From assembly GCF_013372205.1 (NCBI RefSeq), contig NZ_CP053831.1:1426001-1490000 (forward strand): a stretch of DNA of 64,000 nucleotides. The letters are read 5' to 3'. How positions within the stretch are numbered: the first letter of the stretch is position 1; each line of letters begins with the position of its first letter. Shown here piece by piece: positions 45,293 through 54,230 of this stretch. The notes under the pieces are model-generated. The model was not told the origin of the DNA and searched no databases. It saw only the letters and a program-made list of their open reading frames with translations. The translations under genes and the position numbers were made by a program. The stretch is from Campylobacter mucosalis (lineage in GTDB: Bacteria; Campylobacterota; Campylobacteria; Campylobacterales; Campylobacteraceae).

Positions 45293-48238
45293 ATGAGTGA
45301 GGCAAGAATTGCAAGGCGTTCATTTTTAAAACTTGCAGCAATCGGTGCAACATCTACTGCACTATTTGGTTCGCAAGACAAGACGCTAAAAAAGGCTGGA
45401 GGAACTGCTACGTCGCAATATCCAGGCTCAAAAAAAGTAAGAACAATCTGCTCAATATGTTCAGCAGGCTGTGGTATTGAAGCAGAGGTAAGAGATGGTG
45501 TTTGGATGCGTCAGGATATGGCGGTAGCTCACCCTATTTCACAAGGTAGCCACTGCTGTAAAGGTATCGATCAAATCGACTTAACAAAATCAAAACAACG
45601 CATAAAATACCCAATGAAAAAGGTAAATGGAAAGTGGGAGCGTATAAGCTGGGAAACCGCTGTAAACGAAATCGGCGATAAAATGCTTGAGATACGTCAA
45701 AAACACGGTCCAGACTGCGTTGAGTTTTTAGGTTCTGCTAAATTTAGCAACGAACAAGCTTGGTATTTTAGAAAATTTGCAGCATTTTGGGGTTCAAACA
45801 ATATAGATCACGTTGCACGTATTTGACATAGCGCATCAGTCGCCGGAGCGGCGAATACTTGGGGTTATGGCGCGATGACAAACCACTTTGGAGATACAGC
45901 AGCAAATTCAAAAGTCATAATAGTATTTGGTGCAAACCCTGCTGTTGCAAACCCAGTGGGCGGTATGAAGCACTTCTTACAAGCAAAAGATAGAAATAAT
46001 GCAAAACTAATAGTAGTAGATCCGGTTTTTACAAAGACAGCAGCAAAGGCTGATCATTACGTTCGTGTAAGACCTGGAACAGATATAGCGTTTGCCTATG
46101 GTATGCTACATCTAATATTTAAAAATGGCTGGGAAGATAAGAAATTTATAGCTGAGCGAACTTACGGTATAGATGAAATTCGCAAAGAAGCACAAAAATG
46201 GACACCGCAAGAGGTGGAAAACGTAACTGGCGTTCCTGCCGAGCAGTTAATTCAAATTACAAAACTATACGCAACCACAAAGCCAGGTGCTCTAGCTTGG
46301 TCACTTGGTATCACACAGCACTCTGTTGGTAGCTCAAATACCCGCATACTGCCTATCATACAACTTGTCCTTGGAAATGTTGGAAAACCAGGCACTGGCT
46401 GTCTTATCATACGCGGACACGATAATGTTCAAGGTGCAACAGATATGGGTAACCTAGCAGACACTCTATCAACATACTATGGACTTGGCGATAAGGCTTG
46501 GAAGTACTTTTGTAAGGGCTGGGGCGTTGAATTTGATGAGTTTATTAAACGCTTTGCGGTATCAACAAAAGAGCCAAAACAAGGTGGAGCACCTGTTAAA
46601 GGCACAAATTTCAAAGAGTATTTCTACCACGATCCTAAAAACCCAGAGGATAGAACTTGGAGAAACGAAAAAGGCTGGTCGCTTTCAAAATGGTGGCAAG
46701 GCGTCCTAAAAGAGGAGAAAACCTTCTCAAGTGGCGAGTTAAAAGTGCTTTGGGTTCAAGGAACCGGCATAACCTCTATGGCACACTTAACCAAAATTCA
46801 AGAGGCTGTCGATAGACTTGATCTCTTAGTTGTCGCTGAGCCATTTGTAAATGAGGTTGCGATACTAAGTGATAGAAAAGACGGCGTGTATATTTTACCA
46901 GTGGCTACTCAGTTTGAAAATAGCGGAACAGTTGTTGCCACAAATAGAGCTGGTCAGTGGAGAAGTAAGGTTGTAGATCCTATTTATGAGAGCAAACCTG
47001 ACCACGAAGTTATGTTTGCATTTGCTAAAAAATGGGGCTTTTATGACGAATATACAAAATCATTAAGAATGAACGATAACCTTGAAGTTGTCAAAGATAG
47101 CTTTGAGTGGCCAGAAGACGCCACACGAGAAATGGCTAGAATGGGTCGCTCAATAGGGTTAACTGGTTGGCAACCTGAAAGACTAAAACGTCACCAAGCA
47201 AACTGGGAAAATTTTGATCCTGATACGCTTATGGGTATTGGCGGAGAGGTTAAAGGCGAATACTACTCACTTCCGTGGCCTTGCTGGGACGCAAAACACC
47301 CAGGCACTCCGATACTTTACGATACAAGCAAACCTTATACACAGGGCGGAAGCGGATTTAGAAATCGCTTTGGGCTTGAGCATAACGGAGTTAGCCAGTT
47401 AGCAGATGAAAATATCAGCATAAAAGACGCAAAAGTTAAAGGTGGCTATCCACAAATAACTAAAGCAAACATCGAAGAAGTGCTAGGTATAACGCTAACT
47501 CAAGAGGAAAAAGATAAAATGGGCGAAGACTGGACGACCGATTATAGCGGTATAATCCTAGAAAAATGCCGTGAAGCTGGTATCGCTCCTTATGGTAACG
47601 CTCGTGCTAGGGCATTAGTTTGGGAATTTATAGATCAAATTCCAAAACATAGAGAACCTCTACACTCGCCACGCTGGGATTTAGTTCAAAAGTATCCTGC
47701 TATTGATGATCAGGCTAAAAATTTCCGCGTTGAAGTGAAATTTAAATCAGAGCAACAAAAGCAAGATTGGAGTAAGGATTTCCCAACTATCATAAGCTCA
47801 ATGCGTCTTGTAAATTTAAGCGGTGCTGGTATGCTTGAGAGAACTAGTAAATATCTATCTGCTATCACCCCTGAAATGTTTGCATACGTTCATCCAGAAC
47901 TAGCACTTGATAAGGGCATAAAAGACGGCGAGATGATGTGGATACACAGCCCACAAGGCACAAAGATAAAGGTAAAATGCTATCACAACGAAACGGTAAC
48001 GCCTGATCGTATCTGCTTACCATATAACTTTGCGGGTGTTATGCAGGGCGTAGATATAAGTGATCGCTATCCTGAGGGCACTAAGCCTTATGCTATTGGC
48101 GAGAGTTCAAATACGATTACAAACTATGGCTTTGACCCAGTTACGCAAATTTCAGAGTTTAACGCTGGTCTTTGTCGCATAGAAAAGGCTGAGCCAATGG
48201 GCTTTAAAACCCAATTTTTTGATGAGATAGCAAAGTAA
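45293..48238 (+). CDS. fdhA: Selenocysteine formate dehydrogenase alpha subunit 2
   Basis: A 981-residue paralogue of the FdhA at 40651-43464. Tat motif RRSFLK is at residues 8-13, FeS ligands at Cys53, 56, 60 and 88 or 89. Codon 178 is an in-frame TGA (45824-45826) in the context VARI-U-HSASVAG, followed by a SECIS-type hairpin at 45840-45854, so it is read as selenocysteine. It is 44 residues longer than FdhA1; part of this lies in an insertion near KQGGAPVKGTNFKEYFYHD and the Trp-rich segment after it. It is the first enzyme gene of an operon that lacks fdhC and a chaperone. Confidence 0.95.
45840..45854 (+). promoter_or_regulatory. Bacterial SECIS hairpin of fdhA2
   Basis: TCGCC and GGCGA pair around loop GGAGC, 13 bases after the TGA codon. 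The stem is identical to that of fdhA1 while the loop differs in two bases. Confidence 0.75.
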
Positions 48239-48248
48239 GGAGCAAGCA

Positions 48249-48821
48249 ATGGCAAGAATGAAATTTTATGTAGATACTGATAGATGTATCAGCTGTTTTG
48301 GTTGTCAAGTTGCTTGTTCTTCGGCTCACGAAGTCCCTGTGGGAATTTATCGCCGTAAGGTCATTACTATAAATGACGGAGTTTTAGGCAAAGAGGTTAG
48401 TACAACTATTGCTTGTCAGCACTGCACAGACGCACCTTGTGAGCAAGTTTGTCCGGTGGATTGTTTTTATATCAGAGCCGATGGTATCGTGCTTCACGAT
48501 AAAAATAAGTGCATAGGCTGTGGCTACTGCCTTTATGCTTGTCCATTTGGAGCACCGCAGTTCCCACGCGACGGTGCTTTTGGCATAAAAGGCGAGATGG
48601 ATAAATGTACAATGTGTGCTGGGGGTCCTGAGGAGACGTTCTCGCACGAAGAGCTTGAGCTATATGGTCAAAACCGCATAGCAGAGGGCAAAGTGCCTAT
48701 GTGTGCAGCGATATGCGCTACAAATGCTCTGCTTGTTGGAGACGCAACAGAGGTATCAAACGTATACCGAAAGCGTGTCGTAATAAGAGGAGTTGAAACA
48801 AAATCTGCCTACAAAGAGTAG
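48249..48821 (+). CDS. fdhB: Formate dehydrogenase iron-sulfur subunit 2
   Basis: A 190-residue four-cluster ferredoxin-type subunit with Cys blocks CISCFGCQVACSSAH, CQHCTDAPCEQVCPVDC, CIGCGYCLYACP and CTMCAGG. Paralogous to FdhB1, with a shorter C-terminus. It follows fdhA2 by 10 bases with AAGGAG as ribosome binding site. Last gene of the operon. With no cytochrome b after it, its electron acceptor is either the FdhC of the other operon or another periplasmic carrier. Confidence 0.93.
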   Translation: MARMKFYVDTDRCISCFGCQVACSSAHEVPVGIYRRKVITINDGVLGKEVSTTIACQHCTDAPCEQVCPVDCFYIRADGIVLHDKNKCIGCGYCLYACPFGAPQFPRDGAFGIKGEMDKCTMCAGGPEETFSHEELELYGQNRIAEGKVPMCAAICATNALLVGDATEVSNVYRKRVVIRGVETKSAYKE

Positions 48822-48824
48822 ACT

Positions 48825-48848
48825 TAGGTGGGGAAACCCACCTATTTT
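48825..48848 (+). terminator. Terminator of the fdh2 operon
   Basis: An 8-bp stem TAGGTGGG/CCCACCTA with a GAAA tetraloop, then TTTT. It overlaps the stop codon of the convergent DUF2920 gene. Confidence 0.88.
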
Positions 48849-50083
48849 GCTAGAGAAATTTCTAACTTTATGCGATCATCTTCTTGGCTAAATTTAAAAA
48901 CTTTATCATCACTGATATAACTTATGCTATTTTTGCTAGATATCTGCGTTTTATTAATTTTGCTTAGCAAATTTGGTAGCTCCTTTTGTATAAGAAGCTT
49001 GTATGACATACCCATACCGTGGCTTAGCGATTTTATAAATCTGCCGTCAATCTGACTCTCATCGCTTATCATATTAAGCGTAGCGTCAAAACCGAGTGAG
49101 TTTAAAATTTCATATAGTCTTGCCTTGTCATCAGCAGGTGCGATATTTGTATCTTTTGTGCAGTGATAGCTTATGTAAATTGGCTTTTTATACTCACTTT
49201 GCGTCTTTAAATGAGCCAAATTTAGTATATCTCGTATCTCTTCGTGTGCCGGGCTAAAGTAATTTGGTGAGTTTTTATCAAGCGTCCAGTGTGTTTTATC
49301 CGAGGCATAGACATTAATGTTTTTAAAAAAATTATCAGCCATATAGCACGAAAATTTTCTATAATCTATCTGCTTACCAAAACCTATAAGTCTCCAAAGA
49401 TGTTTTGCATAAGAGCTGTTATCTATCACGCCATCAATCAGCCAAGGAGCCATTTTAGCAGTCATGTGCGCTAAATATCCGCCGTGCGAGCCTCCTACCA
49501 TCACAACAGGTAGGTTTGAAAAGCCGTCTAGGTTTTTAACAAAAAGAAGTGCATTTAAAATATCAAGCGATTGCATAATGCCAAAATTTTGATACTCACC
49601 CTTTGTAGGCACAAGGCTAAGATGAACGCCCATTTTAAAGTCGCTATCAAGCTCGTTTTTTAGCTTCTTCTCTTCTATGTCATCATTTATAGCTTGAAGC
49701 AAAACAGCAATCGTATCAAGTGTGGTAAAATTTTCTAGCTTAATGGGGGGGGGTAAAACCATACCTGCAGTTTTTAAAGAATTTTGCAAAATAACCCAGT
49801 CAGTCTCATCTAAGGTATAACCGGCTCCAATATGCGGTCTGTTACCGATACAATGGTAATTCACACTCACAACTGCCACGCCATAATCTGCTGCCACACC
49901 TTGAGCTAAATGCTCTCTATACTGCTCATCAACATCTCCGCCAAGACCTGGCACTATAAATACAATCGCCTTTAAATCCTGACTATCATCATAACACAGT
50001 CTAAATTCTAGCTTTGAGTCGCGTTTTATGCCAAGCTCAACATCATCGCAAGATGAAATTTCATACGTTTGATTAACAAGCAT
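48842..50083 (-). CDS. DUF2920 family alpha/beta-hydrolase-like protein, phase-variable
   Basis: A 413-residue protein of the DUF2920 type found in Campylobacter, where members occur in flagellar glycosylation loci. VGGSHGGYLA is a GxSxG nucleophile elbow, VFIVPGLGGD an oxyanion-hole-like segment, and a late SHGMGMSYK supplies a possible catalytic His, so an esterase or acyltransferase is plausible. A run of nine C (49745-49753) encodes Pro111-113 and is in frame here, so the gene is ON. One C less or more meets a stop within about four codons. No glycosylation gene is adjacent; the gene lies at the end of the lipoprotein/iron cluster, 8 bases behind its neighbour. Confidence 0.78.
   Translation of the reverse strand: MLVNQTYEISSCDDVELGIKRDSKLEFRLCYDDSQDLKAIVFIVPGLGGDVDEQYREHLAQGVAADYGVAVVSVNYHCIGNRPHIGAGYTLDETDWVILQNSLKTAGMVLPPPIKLENFTTLDTIAVLLQAINDDIEEKKLKNELDSDFKMGVHLSLVPTKGEYQNFGIMQSLDILNALLFVKNLDGFSNLPVVMVGGSHGGYLAHMTAKMAPWLIDGVIDNSSYAKHLWRLIGFGKQIDYRKFSCYMADNFFKNINVYASDKTHWTLDKNSPNYFSPAHEEIRDILNLAHLKTQSEYKKPIYISYHCTKDTNIAPADDKARLYEILNSLGFDATLNMISDESQIDGRFIKSLSHGMGMSYKLLIQKELPNLLSKINKTQISSKNSISYISDDKVFKFSQEDDRIKLEISLAK
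49745..49753 (-). repeat. C9 homopolymer tract (phase-variation switch)
   Basis: Nine G on the plus strand, nine C on the coding strand, within the DUF2920 gene. With 8 C the frame reads LPPPLS then TAG; with 10 C it reads PPPH then TAA. Poly-G/C runs of this size are typical contingency loci in Campylobacter. Confidence 0.88.
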
Positions 50084-50091
50084 AAAACCTC

Positions 50092-50655
50092 CTAAATTTT
50101 ATAAAAAAATCCAACAACCTGTTTTGCTAAACGCTCATTAAAATATGGCAAAATATAGCTTGGCGAGTAAGTGTGTCCGCCACTTTTTAAGCTTATATTT
50201 GTGCTTTTTGTGTCGCCATTTTTTGTCTTAATTTGCACACTTGCACTCATCTGATAATAGTAGCTATTTGTGTAACTCTCATCATAATCCCTAAAGAGCG
50301 GAAAGCCAAAACCAATACTACTATACCTTCTGCCAAAGCCAAAATTCATAAACGCGTCATAGTCTCTAACCTCAACTCTTTGAAATCCAATCACATCGCC
50401 AAGTACGACAAAATCAGCATTTTTTATATCATCAGCTAACACAAAGCCATTTTTTACAAATTCATTTACAACGTATGTTGTTGTGTTGTTTTCAGATATA
50501 CCAGCACTATTTTTAAACATTACAAAAACCCTATTTTCGCCACTTTTTGGAGTGACAAACATTGGCTCTGAAGTGCTTGCAGATATAGACGGAATGCCTC
50601 TAGCACACGCACTAAACGATATAGCTACAAAGATAGCTAGAAGAAAATTTTTCAT
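50092..50655 (-). CDS. TraT-like outer-membrane lipoprotein
   Basis: A 187-residue lipoprotein; the signal peptide ends in the lipobox FSAC. The order VFVMFKNSAG, then a helix with VVNEFVKNGFVLADDIKNADFV, then a strand VLGDVIGF, resembles TraT, the plasmid lipoprotein for surface exclusion and complement resistance. A glycine/tyrosine-rich middle (FGFGRRYSSIGFGFPLF) replaces the hydrophobic segment of TraT. The relationship is a pattern match and needs a profile search. Adjacent to the thioredoxin lipoprotein gene with an 8-base gap. Confidence 0.62.
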   Translation of the reverse strand: MKNFLLAIFVAISFSACARGIPSISASTSEPMFVTPKSGENRVFVMFKNSAGISENNTTTYVVNEFVKNGFVLADDIKNADFVVLGDVIGFQRVEVRDYDAFMNFGFGRRYSSIGFGFPLFRDYDESYTNSYYYQMSASVQIKTKNGDTKSTNISLKSGGHTYSPSYILPYFNERLAKQVVGFFYKI

Positions 50656-50663
50656 TTTTTGCC

Positions 50664-51152
50664 TTATAAAGCGAGTTTTATCTCTTTTTCTAGCACACTT
50701 TTTGGAGTAAGACCTATGAATTTAGAACGCATTTTGCCATTTTTATCATATATATAAACGACAGGAACACCCATAACTCCGCCAACAGCCTTGCTAAAAT
50801 AATCAACCGAAATTTTATCACTTATACTCTTAAATTTTACATTGTGCTCGTTTAAAAGTGCCATATCTTTATCAAAACCCTTGCTAGGACCAAGTATCGC
50901 GATAAAATTTATATCATTAGCATACTGGATATAAAGCTCGTTTAAGTCAGGAATTTGCTTTTTACAAACCCCACAATCAAAGCCAAAAAAGAATAGCAAA
51001 AACGGCTTGTTATCTATCTTTAACGACTTATCTTTTGGAGAGAATTGCGTATCTACGCCGTTTGGATCATTTAGTGTAATATGATGCTTGTCATATTCGC
51101 TCACACAAGCACTTAAAAAAAATGCGATAAAAAACAATAAAAATTTTCTCAT
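50664..51152 (-). CDS. Thioredoxin-like lipoprotein of the P19 iron operon
   Basis: A 162-residue TlpA-type protein with lipobox LSAC and the redox motif CGVC in FFGFDCGVCKKQ; GVPVVYIYDKNG has the cis-proline. It corresponds to Cj1664/Cj1665, two thioredoxin-like proteins that close the C. jejuni operon; here only one is present. It probably keeps a thiol component of the iron system reduced in the periplasm. Confidence 0.82.
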   Translation of the reverse strand: MRKFLLFFIAFFLSACVSEYDKHHITLNDPNGVDTQFSPKDKSLKIDNKPFLLFFFGFDCGVCKKQIPDLNELYIQYANDINFIAILGPSKGFDKDMALLNEHNVKFKSISDKISVDYFSKAVGGVMGVPVVYIYDKNGKMRSKFIGLTPKSVLEKEIKLAL

Positions 51153-51160
51153 AAAACCTA

Positions 51161-51826
51161 CTATTTTGAAATTTGGCGGATGTTTTCTAATCTGCCGTGT
51201 CTTAAATAAACTATCTTATCGCCATATTCGCCAAGCTCTGGGTTGTGAGTGACTAAAAGTATAGTCTTACCCTCGCCTCTTAGTTTGCAAAACAGATCAA
51301 GTATGATCTTTTCATTTGCCTCATCTAGGTTGCCAGTTGGCTCATCTGCGATTAAAATTTCAGGGTCATTTATAAGCGATCTTGCAATACAAAGGCGTTG
51401 CTGTTCGCCACCGCTTAGCTGACTAGGCAAGTGATCAAGCCTGTGAGAAAGCCCCACAGCTTCTAGTGCTTTTTTTGCCTGCTCCTCATCTACAGCACTA
51501 TGATAATACTGAGATATCATCACATTTTCAAGTGCATTTAGGTATGGGACTAGATGAAACTGCTGAAATATAAGCCCTATCTTTTCACGGCGAAATTTTA
51601 GCGTCTGCTCATCATCTAAACAACTAGCATCCTCCCCGCCCACTAGATACGATCCAGACGTTGGAGTATCCATAAGCGATAGGATATTTACAAGGGTGCT
51701 TTTGCCACTACCGCTTGGGCCCATAATACTAGCCCACTCGCCCCTTTTTACCTCAAAATTTATATCATTTAATGCTTTTACATCGCCAAAAAATTTACAT
51801 ATATTTTTTACCTCAATAGCATTCAT
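51161..51826 (-). CDS. ABC transporter ATPase of the P19 iron operon
   Basis: A 221-residue LolD/MacB-type ATPase: Walker A GPSGSGKST, signature LSGGEQQR, Walker B ILIADEPTGNLD, H-loop VTHNP. It is the counterpart of Cj1663 and pairs with the two FtsX-like permeases encoded just upstream. Such mechanotransmission-type systems often move proteins or energy across the inner membrane and not small solutes. It abuts the permease 2 stop by zero bases. Confidence 0.9.
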   Translation of the reverse strand: MNAIEVKNICKFFGDVKALNDINFEVKRGEWASIMGPSGSGKSTLVNILSLMDTPTSGSYLVGGEDASCLDDEQTLKFRREKIGLIFQQFHLVPYLNALENVMISQYYHSAVDEEQAKKALEAVGLSHRLDHLPSQLSGGEQQRLCIARSLINDPEILIADEPTGNLDEANEKIILDLFCKLRGEGKTILLVTHNPELGEYGDKIVYLRHGRLENIRQISK

Positions 51827-52963
51827 CTACTCTCCTCTTAAAATTTCTGCCATTTTGCTATTTAACGCTCTTTTTATCGGATAAAACGCGGCAAGAGCTG
51901 CAAAAAATAGCGAAAGAGCAGTAGCCACTGGCACACTTAGCCATCTAAAATCAATACTAGAATCAAATATCGCATATCCTAAAATTTGAGCCAACACATA
52001 TCCTAAAAAAGCACCCGTAACAGCCGACATAAACGCTATAATAAACGTTTCCGCGCCAAATAAATTTAGCACATTTTTTCTACTAGCCCCTATAGCTCTA
52101 AGCAAGGCAATCTCACGAGAGCGTGAAAGCAAAATAGCAGAAAGCGTCGTATTTACGCACATTGACGTGATTAAAAGTATGACTAACGAAACAAGAGCCA
52201 TTAAAAGTTTTATTTTATCTAGGATAAGCCCTTCAGATTTTGAAACCTTTGCGACTGGTTTTGCCAAAATTTCATCCACGCTCATCTCTTTTGAAAGTTG
52301 GTTTATCTCATCAAATTTACCATCCACAACGGCTTCTGCGTAGTTTATCTTATTTGGCTGGGACGCGATTTTTTGTGCTAAAGCTAAAGAGACAATAAGA
52401 AGCCCATCCTCTTTATCGCCTGTTGCGACGACTCCTTTTATCCTAACCTTTTCGCCGTAATTTGAGCCAATAGCACGCAAATCTATCTCATCGCCGACCT
52501 TAAATCCAGCCTGTTTTGCTAAATCCACACCAATAAGTGCATTTTTATCATCAAAATCTAGATTTATCATAGCACCATCTCTTATGTCTAAAAACGGCTT
52601 AACTACCTTTAGTGTGCTAAATTTCACGCCCATTAAAATGGCATTTGTAGGGCCTATATTTGCCTGAGCAAACAAATACCCGCTAGCACCTCTTAGCTTT
52701 TCGTTTGGTATCTTAACTAGCAAATTTTCAAATTTATTCTCATCTATCGTGTCATCGTCTAAATTTTTTGGAGAAAATATCATATTTGCACCATAAGTTT
52801 TAAGCTCTTTTGAAACCTTTGAGTCTATATCAAGATAGACATTTATAAAAGCCCCACAAACACAAGAACCTAAAAGTATAGATATAGCAATGACCGCGAC
52901 ACGAGATGAGCCGTTTTTAATGCTTTTAAAAATCGTATTTATAAAAAATTTATTTGCGGTCAT
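51827..52963 (-). CDS. FtsX/MacB-like permease 2 of the P19 iron operon
   Basis: A 378-residue permease with one N-terminal span, a large periplasmic MacB-type domain (about 45-250) and three C-terminal spans that form the FtsX domain (ALLRAIGASRKNVL). Counterpart of Cj1662. It overlaps permease 1 by 14 bases. Confidence 0.88.
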   Translation of the reverse strand: MTANKFFINTIFKSIKNGSSRVAVIAISILLGSCVCGAFINVYLDIDSKVSKELKTYGANMIFSPKNLDDDTIDENKFENLLVKIPNEKLRGASGYLFAQANIGPTNAILMGVKFSTLKVVKPFLDIRDGAMINLDFDDKNALIGVDLAKQAGFKVGDEIDLRAIGSNYGEKVRIKGVVATGDKEDGLLIVSLALAQKIASQPNKINYAEAVVDGKFDEINQLSKEMSVDEILAKPVAKVSKSEGLILDKIKLLMALVSLVILLITSMCVNTTLSAILLSRSREIALLRAIGASRKNVLNLFGAETFIIAFMSAVTGAFLGYVLAQILGYAIFDSSIDFRWLSVPVATALSLFFAALAAFYPIKRALNSKMAEILRGE

Positions 52964-54230
52964 ATAGCACCTCTGCTGGTAGTAATTTTATAAGACTTCT
53001 CATCGGAGCAAGTGAGCCTACAACCGAGATAAGCAGGGCAAAAGCAACCGATATAGGCATAACTATCCACGCAATACCAATGCCGTGTGCAAATATGGCG
53101 TAAGCTACTAAATAGCTTAGAGCATATCCTAAAAAAGTCCCGGCTATACCAGCGATAAATGCCACAACAAGGCTCTCGCTAGCAAACAGGGCGTAAATTT
53201 CAAAATTACTAGCACCAATCGCCTTTAATAACCCAATCTCTTTTTTTCTACGGTAAATTTCACTCGTCATCAAAGATGTAATGCCAATGGCTGATACGAT
53301 AAGAGCGATGATACTTACGATTCCCATTAGACTTTGTATCTTTTTTACGATATTACTCTCTGCCTCGCTAACTTGCAAATTTGGCTTTGCACTAACTCCG
53401 GCAAAATCCTCTTCTATCTGAAACGCGATCGAGCTTACGTAAGCTGAACAGTACCACTTATCATACTCAAGACTATCTAAATCATCTAAATTTCTACGTG
53501 CCTTTAGAGACAGGTCATTTTCAGGTATAGTCATTGCAGAAACTTCAGCCTTTTGAAATTTGCCAGGCTTATCCGATAAAAGTTGTGCTAATTTTAGAGA
53601 GCTTATAATCTTACCACTATCTTCACTTGCACCTTTTAAAATTCCAACTATTTTCACGTCATAAGAGCCAAGTTTGACTTTGTCCCCAACTTTGAAATTT
53701 TCTCTTTTAGCTAACTCATCGCCAACTAAAATTTCATCAACACTGTCATCTTTGACCCACTCGCCCTGAATGCCCCAAAAGCCATAGAGTGTCTTTACGC
53801 CAGTGCTAAACTCGGGTTCGTCTTTAACGCCTATATTTTTATCAAAATATGTGCCTAAAATTTTATAACTCTTACCGCTACTAGCGTTTATATCAACTTG
53901 TAAAAATGGCGCAAATGCTACGATATTATTTCGCCAAAATATCTCTTTTATCTTGTGTAAATTCTCCTCTGGCAAGAAATTTTGCGACTTTAAAGGGGTG
54001 AAATTTCTACCTTCTATCTCAACGCTAAGACTCTCGCCACGAGGCAAAACAACGATATTTGAGTCATATCCTCTAAGTTCACTAGCCACCTCATCGCCTA
54101 TTTTTAGCGTTATATTTAGCATACAAGCAATTAGAGTGGTAGCTAGACATATCGTTATAAATGCCATAGTTTTTTGTACTCTTGAGCCAGTTATGGAGCT
54201 TTTTATTATTCTAAGTTGCATATTTTTCAT
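52950..54230 (-). CDS. FtsX/MacB-like permease 1 of the P19 iron operon
   Basis: A 426-residue permease with the same layout: N-terminal span, periplasmic domain (about 45-300), then three spans with the motif GLLKAIGASNFEI. Counterpart of Cj1661. Starts overlapping the preceding gene by four bases. Confidence 0.88.
   Translation of the reverse strand: MKNMQLRIIKSSITGSRVQKTMAFITICLATTLIACMLNITLKIGDEVASELRGYDSNIVVLPRGESLSVEIEGRNFTPLKSQNFLPEENLHKIKEIFWRNNIVAFAPFLQVDINASSGKSYKILGTYFDKNIGVKDEPEFSTGVKTLYGFWGIQGEWVKDDSVDEILVGDELAKRENFKVGDKVKLGSYDVKIVGILKGASEDSGKIISSLKLAQLLSDKPGKFQKAEVSAMTIPENDLSLKARRNLDDLDSLEYDKWYCSAYVSSIAFQIEEDFAGVSAKPNLQVSEAESNIVKKIQSLMGIVSIIALIVSAIGITSLMTSEIYRRKKEIGLLKAIGASNFEIYALFASESLVVAFIAGIAGTFLGYALSYLVAYAIFAHGIGIAWIVMPISVAFALLISVVGSLAPMRSLIKLLPAEVLYDRK

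Noticed and set aside
45824-45826. In-frame TGA that splits fdhA2
   Set aside because: Same reasons as for fdhA1; annotated as one selenoprotein.
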